The translations under genes were made by a program, and so were the position numbers. Below are positions 62,724 through 64,000 of a stretch of DNA of 64,000 bases, one piece after another. Location: positions 1,054,001-1,118,000 of the forward strand of contig NZ_JAHFVK010000001.1 of NCBI RefSeq assembly GCF_018599195.1, in the 5' to 3' direction. The stretch is from Croceibacterium selenioxidans (GTDB lineage: Bacteria > Pseudomonadota > Alphaproteobacteria > Sphingomonadales > Sphingomonadaceae). Position 1 is the first letter of the stretch. Each line of letters starts with the position of its first letter. Under the pieces are notes generated by a model. It was not told the DNA's origin. It searched no databases and saw only the letters and a list, made by a program, of their open reading frames with translations.

Positions 62724-63736
62724 GCAGCTTCCCGGCGCAGGAAAGGTTCGTAGAAGCGAGCAATTTCCCCAAGCACTTGCTCGTGATCGTCGATGAAGTT
62801 CACGTAGTTTCTGAACTCGGCTGAGCCCGGAAGGCCCTTGGTGTACCAACCCAGGTGTTTGCGGGCGATCTTGACGCCTGTCTCGGCCCCATAATGGTCG
62901 AGCACGGACCGGTAGTGTTCGACCAGCAGCGCGTACTGTTCGTCGATGCCGGGCGTCGGCACCGCCTCTCCGGTCCGCCACCAGTGCATGACTTGGCCAA
63001 GCAGCCAGGGCTTACCATAGGCGCCGCGGCCGATCATCACGCCATCGGCACCCGATTGTTCCAGTGCGCGGGCGCTGTCCTCCACCCCGCAGATGTCGCC
63101 GTTGACGATGACCGGCAACGACACAGCGTCCTTCACCTTGCGCACGAAAGCCCAGTCGGCCTCGCCTTTGTACATCTGATTGCGCGTGCGCCCGTGCACC
63201 GTAATCAATTTCGCACCAAGATCCTCGGCGATGTGGGCCAGTTCGGGCGCATTGAGGCTCGTGTGATCCCAGCCCATCCGCATCTTGACCGTGACCGGCA
63301 CCGACACGGCCTTGACGGTCGCCTCGATCAGGCTCGCTGCGAGCGGCAGGTCGCGCATCAGCGCGCTGCCAGCTTCGCCGTTGACCACCTTTTTCACCGG
63401 ACAGCCCATGTTGATGTCGATGATCGCGGCGCCGCGATCTTCATTGAGCTTGGCCGCCTCGGCCATTTCGGTCGGACTGCAGCCAGCGAGCTGGAGCGAG
63501 ACAGGAGTCTCGATGGGATGCCAAGCGGCCTTTTGCAGGCTCTGCCGAGTCTCGCGGATCATCGCCGGGCTGGCAATCATCTCGGTGACGTTGAGGCCCG
63601 AGCCGTAGCGGCGCACGAGCGTGCGGAATGGCATGTCGGTGACGCCCGTCATCGGCGCCAGGATCACCGGACAATCGATCCGCACCGGGCCGATATCGAT
63701 CGGCTTGAGAGCCGGAGGGAGGGGTAAGTTCGTCAT
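62720..63736 (-). CDS. dusB: tRNA-dihydrouridine synthase DusB (NifR3)
   Basis: A 338-residue flavoenzyme reducing uridines of the tRNA D-loop. The TIM-barrel opens with [22 protein letters not shown] (FMN site), the catalytic Cys is in [21 protein letters not shown] (about residue 105), VKMRMGWD carries the substrate-contacting Lys, and [14 protein letters not shown] and [16 protein letters not shown] are FMN-phosphate motifs. Upstream of ntrBC it is the gene known as nifR3. Its end overlaps ntrB by 4 nt, so translation is coupled. It is divergent from ispD with 81 nt between starts. Confidence 0.95.
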   Translation of the reverse strand: MTNLPLPPALKPIDIGPVRIDCPVILAPMTGVTDMPFRTLVRRYGSGLNVTEMIASPAMIRETRQSLQKAAWHPIETPVSLQLAGCSPTEMAEAAKLNEDRGAAIIDINMGCPVKKVVNGEAGSALMRDLPLAASLIEATVKAVSVPVTVKMRMGWDHTSLNAPELAHIAEDLGAKLITVHGRTRNQMYKGEADWAFVRKVKDAVSLPVIVNGDICGVEDSARALEQSGADGVMIGRGAYGKPWLLGQVMHWWRTGEAVPTPGIDEQYALLVEHYRSVLDHYGAETGVKIARKHLGWYTKGLPGSAEFRNYVNFIDDHEQVLGEIARFYEPFLRREAA

Positions 63737-63817
63737 TGCGGGAGTGTGTGCCTAAAAATCAGGCAGCGCATAGTGGATTGCGAGGGGTGCCGCAACCCGC
63801 TAGCGGCCCGCCCTACG

Positions 63818-64000
63818 ATGGGCACCCCCACGACAGCACGCTACGCCGCGGTGATAGTCGCCGCTGGTCAGGGCATTCGCGCCGGACAGCCGGTGCCCAA
63901 GCAGTTCGCCTTGTGGCGGGGCAAGCCCCTTGTGCGGCATTCTGCCGAGACCTTGCTGGCGACCGGCGCTGGCCCAATCATCGTGGCAATTGCGGCCGGG
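63818..64000 (+). CDS. ispD: IspD (or IspDF) cytidylyltransferase, N-terminal part
   Basis: The first 61 codons of a gene running off the right edge. YAAVIVAAGQGIRAG and PVPKQFALWRGKPLVRHSAETLL are the CTP-binding Gly-rich loop and the following motif of 2-C-methyl-D-erythritol 4-phosphate cytidylyltransferase in the MEP isoprenoid pathway. In many alphaproteobacteria ispD is fused to ispF; the fusion cannot be judged from this fragment. The ATG at 63818 is the only good start. It diverges from dusB, and the 81-nt gap shows no clear promoter. Confidence 0.88.
   Translation, partial: MGTPTTARYAAVIVAAGQGIRAGQPVPKQFALWRGKPLVRHSAETLLATGAGPIIVAIAAG

Overview
The window is a 64 kb chromosomal segment of a high-GC alphaproteobacterium. 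Gene content points to Sphingomonadales, probably an Erythrobacter/Novosphingobium-like organism: dusB-ntrB-ntrC-ntrY-ntrX-hfq-hflX in a row, a tandem-domain Hfq (the Zymomonas type), PhaR, a TonB receptor, an OprP-type porin, archaeal/eukaryotic-type ProRS and a sphingomonad 'vgr-related' protein. I see no phage, insertion sequence, integron or CRISPR array; almost everything is core genome.

Layout. 1-9.2 kb: end of glutathione synthetase (gshB), a DedA protein, the minus-strand run rph-rdgB-hemW-xerC, divergent hrcA-grpE, a PH-domain membrane protein, an NhaC antiporter, an HExxH protein and a copper chaperone. 9.2-14.9 kb: dnaK-dnaJ behind a near-perfect alphaproteobacterial heat-shock promoter, then radA, cvpA and an IscU-like scaffold. 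15-24.1 kb: an MHS-type transporter overlapping alanine racemase, phaR with a TGC/GCA-rich leader, proS, an M28 peptidase, RNase R and a universal stress protein. 24.2-27.6 kb: pyruvate dehydrogenase E2 and E3 with a thioesterase between them, plus a possible 58-aa gene.

27.6-38.5 kb is a complete phosphate-starvation region on the minus strand: (TonB receptor)-phoR-oprP-pstS-pstC-pstA-pstB-phoU-phoB. Pho boxes can be read directly before the porin (four half-sites at 11-bp spacing), before pstS and before phoB. 38.9-45.0 kb holds a four-gene signalling module: a CHASE3 hybrid kinase with three receivers, CheR, a receiver-less CheB and a REC-histidine kinase, with no chemoreceptor, CheA or CheW. 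Then come tRNA-Ser(UGA), a secreted DUF8021-like protein and an MltB-type transglycosylase.

47.5-53.6 kb is a tightly overlapping operon: D,D-carboxypeptidase, tmk, holB, metG, tatD, an MBL hydrolase and a 56-aa membrane protein. mazG follows behind an AT-only palindrome. 54.5-63.7 kb on the minus strand is the nitrogen-regulation cluster dusB-ntrB-ntrC-ntrY-ntrX-hfq-hflX, and ispD (or ispDF) starts divergently at the right edge.

Most notable: the double-Sm Hfq with a degenerate second copy, the CheB/CheR-coupled kinase module, the multi-site Pho boxes, the DUF8021-like secreted protein, and a MetRS whose KMSKS loop reads KESKT. Several genes seem to use GTG or TTG starts, and two (the HExxH protein and hflX) have coding-like sequence upstream of any standard start codon.
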